Source of the DNA: Flavobacteriales bacterium UBA6057
GTDB taxonomy: Bacteria; Bacteroidota; Bacteroidia; Flavobacteriales_G; Salibacteraceae
Assembly: GCA_002428995.1 (NCBI GenBank)
Contig: DIYJ01000011.1
Coordinates: forward strand, 310,001-374,000
Length of the DNA stretch: 64,000 nt
Direction of reading: 5' to 3'
The translations under genes were made by a program, and so were the position numbers. Position 1 is the first letter of the stretch. The number at the start of each line of letters is the position of its first letter. The notes under the pieces are model-generated. The model saw nothing but the letters and a program-made list of their open reading frames with translations. It was not told the DNA's origin and did not search any database. Shown piece by piece: positions 63,529-64,000 of this stretch.

Positions 63529-64000
63529 TCAGTGCTGTGCTTTAGAACAACTACAGGTTAAGCCCGAGACAGTGAAATAGTAGTAATGCTCAGGTCCATA
63601 CACCCGAAACTTGAGGTCTTCGACAAAATCCCAATTCAAGTCTGCATGTGCGATGCTAAGCTCAGGATGCCAGTGGAGGTAGTCTGCATCGTAAGGCTGG
63701 AAACGCGCCAGTTCTTTTCCCTCCAATTCCAGGATCCAGACTGTTTTTGATCCCGGTGGATAAAGTTCATCGCTGGACTTTAGTATGATGGTACCACACA
63801 TCAGCTCATGGCTTTCTTCTCGTGCCTCCGTTTCCCAGCTCATTTCATCTCGCTCTTCTCCGAACAGTATGCTGAGCGCAGCAATGGGAGAGGTAATTGC
63901 AAAGAAGAGTCCGATGGGAACGATGGTGCCAAGGAACAGTCTCAATCGGCTCTTTTTCAGTAGTTTGAAACAGTCATTCCATTGCCTTTGAAGGAGCGTT
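63529..64000 (-). CDS. Unknown membrane-anchored protein, 5'-truncated by the window edge
   Basis: The frame on the minus strand is open without a stop from 63529 to the end of the window. The TTG at 63945 is not a real start, because coding-like sequence (LLKKSRLRLFLGT) continues upstream of it. A membrane helix (FLGTIVPIGLFFAITSPIAAL) is followed by an exported domain (GTIILKSSDELYPPGSKTVW, ELEGKELARFQPYDADYL) with a C-terminal CSC pair. No family is recognised. The N-terminus lies outside the window. Confidence 0.65.
   Translation of the reverse strand, partial: TLLQRQWNDCFKLLKKSRLRLFLGTIVPIGLFFAITSPIAALSILFGEERDEMSWETEAREESHELMCGTIILKSSDELYPPGSKTVWILELEGKELARFQPYDADYLHWHPELSIAHADLNWDFVEDLKFRVYGPEHYYYFTVSGLTCSCSKAQH

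Overview
The window reads as a chromosomal segment of a Bacteroidota bacterium, most likely a flavobacteria-like marine or aquatic lineage; I cannot place it more finely. The evidence is several secreted proteins ending in type IX secretion (T9SS) type A sorting domains, a FecI-type sigma / FecR / TonB-dependent receptor / DUF4249 cluster, two LytTR regulator plus propeller-sensor kinase pairs, giant YD/RHS proteins of the kind seen in Bacteroidota, and a TAnnTTTG-type -7 promoter element in front of the tRNA. Both ends of the window cut through genes: guaB on the left and an unknown membrane-anchored protein on the right.

Layout. 1-5.3 kb (+): guaB followed by three exported parvulin/SurA-type chaperone genes (envelope biogenesis). 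5.3-9.6 kb (-): a MacAB-like efflux operon with separate ATPase, two permeases and an adaptor. 9.7-12.0 kb: a small cysteine-rich lipoprotein, and a pentapeptide-like repeat membrane protein whose membrane C-terminus has been moved out of frame. 12.2-17.9 kb (-): a 1900-residue T9SS surface protein with three propeller-like blocks and six Ig-like repeats. 18.2-27.4 kb: two paralogous LytTR/histidine-kinase pairs facing each other across a T9SS protein gene. 27.5-46.4 kb (-): the most unusual region, a cassette of two giant YD/RHS proteins (about 2320 and 2500 residues) with three smaller exported or anchored partners, joined by ATGA overlaps and very short gaps. It is followed by three further genes and a 114-bp tandem duplication. 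47-52.3 kb: a flavin amine oxidase and a divergent secreted pappalysin-like protein whose zinc motif is destroyed. 52.4-52.8 kb: a 344-bp non-coding nested palindrome with 25-bp inverted ends. 52.8-57.5 kb: an FG-GAP T9SS protein, a bestrophin-type channel, another propeller-type exported protein and tRNA-Arg. 57.7-63.5 kb: an unknown membrane protein divergent from an ECF sigma / anti-sigma / TonB receptor / DUF4249 lipoprotein operon.

How the genes fit together. Much of the segment serves the cell envelope and surface: folding helpers, export, surface sensing, T9SS-delivered adhesins or enzymes, and outer-membrane uptake with trans-envelope signalling. The best candidate for a little-described system is the YD/RHS cassette at 27.5-46.4 kb. 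Its two co-translated giant proteins resemble, by analogy only, the split cocoon of Tc toxins (TcB plus TcC). The distal one ends in an AT-rich, unrecognised tip directly after the RHS core.
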